This document shows, piece after piece, positions 7,010 through 7,481 of a DNA stretch of 7,481 nucleotides. How positions within the stretch are numbered: the stretch's first letter is position 1; each line of letters begins with the position of its first letter. Below the pieces are notes generated by a model. It was not told the origin of the DNA. It did not search any database and saw only the letters and a list, made by a program, of their open reading frames with translations. Made by a program: the position numbers and the translations under genes. The stretch lies in the NCBI RefSeq assembly GCF_000282995.1, contig NZ_ALEE01000218.1, positions 1-7,481 of the forward strand, read 5' to 3'. Origin of the DNA: Melaminivora alkalimesophila (GTDB lineage Bacteria > Pseudomonadota > Gammaproteobacteria > Burkholderiales > Burkholderiaceae_C).

Positions 7010-7481
7010 CTACCAGGTGATGACCGGACGGATCACGGTCTTGATTTGCGAACGATTGATCGGGCCGAAGTAGCGGCCGTCGAAGGATGTGGCGCTCACG
7101 TCCGACATAAGCAGCACCTCGGAATTGCCGAGCGTGTAGCTGTTGGACTGATAGCGCGGCAGCGGCCGACCGGCCTTGTCGGCCTTGATCGGCGCGCTGA
7201 GGGGCAGCAGCTCGCCGTTGACGCGCACGCCGTCATCGGCGACGGCGACGGCATCGTCTTTAGCGGCTAAAACGCGCTTCATCATGTAGCCGTAGCCGCC
7301 CTGGCAGAAGCCGGCCCCGATGTAGCCCCTCTCCTTGGCGTCATCGAACACGCCGAGCTGCGGCGGGCAGAAGAGGACGTAGGCCCCCTTCTCCACCGGC
7401 GCGCTGCTCGTCCAGTACAGGCCGACCGGAATGCTCTTGGTGGTGTTCACGCGGGCACCGGCGGCATAGCCGCCGGCGGCC
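7010..7481 (-). CDS. traF: TraF, pilin-maturing conjugative signal peptidase (5' end outside window)
   Basis: Peptidase of the S26 (type I signal peptidase) superfamily, TraF subgroup, acting at the inner membrane. In RP4 it cuts TrbC pro-pilin and catalyses head-to-tail cyclisation to the mature pilin, and it is essential for transfer. The frame is open to the right edge (last full codon ends at 7480). The GTG at 7450 is an internal Val codon, not the start, because the codons before it read AAGGYAAGAR, continuing the known RP4 TraF N-terminal region. The signal/membrane segment is therefore mostly outside. Counting from that Val as 1, the catalytic pair is Ser6 (KSIPVG) and Lys58 (MMKRV), with Asp124 in SFDGRYFG. 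The spacing equals Ser37/Lys89/Asp155 of RP4 TraF. The stop is TAG, 11 bases before traE. A perfect KorB operator lies within codons 60-64. Confidence 0.96.
   Translation of the reverse strand, partial: AAGGYAAGARVNTTKSIPVGLYWTSSAPVEKGAYVLFCPPQLGVFDDAKERGYIGAGFCQGGYGYMMKRVLAAKDDAVAVADDGVRVNGELLPLSAPIKADKAGRPLPRYQSNSYTLGNSEVLLMSDVSATSFDGRYFGPINRSQIKTVIRPVITW
7259..7271. promoter_or_regulatory. KorB operator (O_B) inside traF
   Basis: TTTAGCGGCTAAA is a perfect 13-bp match to the IncP KorB operator TTTAGCSGCTAAA, with both arms symmetric about the central base. KorB is the ParB-family global repressor and partition protein of IncP plasmids; it can act at a distance by sliding/clamping along DNA and together with KorA, TrbA or IncC. 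The site is in coding sequence, spanning the TTA GCC GCT AAA codons (Leu-Ala-Ala-Lys) just after the catalytic Lys. A TTA leucine codon is out of keeping with the GC-rich codon use around it, which supports selection on the DNA site. No promoter is adjacent. Confidence 0.88.

Noticed and set aside
5190..7073. 627-codon plus-strand open frame opposite traE
   Set aside because: Same antisense frame relation to the coding strand as above; no domain, low-complexity composition, and traE on the other strand has every catalytic motif intact. The same applies to the 254-codon frame at 4344-5108, which runs across the traC/traD/traE junctions.
7448..7450. GTG at 7450 as the traF start
   Set aside because: The frame stays open upstream to the window edge and the upstream codons continue the known TraF N-terminal region; starting here would remove the signal/membrane segment and put the catalytic Ser at residue 6.
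1..7481. Apparent absence of EcoRI, BamHI, HindIII and PstI sites, as reported for IncP backbones
   Set aside because: By eye none is found, but in a GC-rich 7.5-kb window only about one to three of each would be expected, so absence is not informative.
1..7481. CRISPR arrays, tRNA/rRNA genes, transposase or insertion-sequence ends, oriT
   Set aside because: No regularly spaced repeats, RNA-gene signatures, transposase motifs or relaxase nick region were seen; oriT of this plasmid family lies upstream, beyond the right edge.

Overview
The window is a compact, GC-rich stretch of plasmid conjugation backbone. It carries four genes in a row, all on the minus strand. Read in the direction of transcription (right to left) they are traF (5' end cut off by the right edge), traE, traD and traC, followed by a strong intrinsic terminator near the left edge. 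The order traF-traE-traD-traC, the protein families and the residue-level signatures match the distal part of the Tra1 relaxase/primase operon of IncP-1 plasmids (RP4/R751 type). The very long traC (1448 codons, with an extra N-terminal domain) points to the IncP-1beta (R751-like) branch rather than IncP-1alpha RP4, whose TraC1 is 1061 residues as I recall. Such plasmids are broad-host-range and are common in Beta- and Gammaproteobacteria, so the window does not fix the host.

Layout: 1-38 has no recognisable gene; 39-69 is a minus-strand terminator; 70-173 is a short non-coding stretch with an imperfect direct repeat; 174-4520 is traC (primase with ArdC-like and two zincin-like segments); 4524-4913 is traD (small acidic protein of unknown function); 4935-6998 is traE (topoisomerase III); 7010-7481 is the 3' part of traF (pilin-maturing, signal-peptidase-like protease). 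Spacers between genes are 3, 21 and 11 bases, each start has its own Shine-Dalgarno, and no promoter is seen, so the genes are expressed as the end of a longer operon.

How they work together: TraF matures and cyclises the TrbC pilin on the membrane side of mating-pair formation. TraE and TraC are DNA-processing enzymes that can act on the transferred plasmid, and TraC is known to be exported to the recipient, where it primes the complementary strand. A perfect 13-bp KorB operator lies inside traF, tying the region to the IncP global regulatory circuit.

I do not see a wholly undescribed system. The parts most worth a second look are the multidomain TraC (two separate zincin-like motifs plus tandem DUF5710-like repeats in front of a primase, with nested in-frame starts), the intragenic KorB operator with a degenerate partner in traC, and the terminator whose arm can pair on either side.
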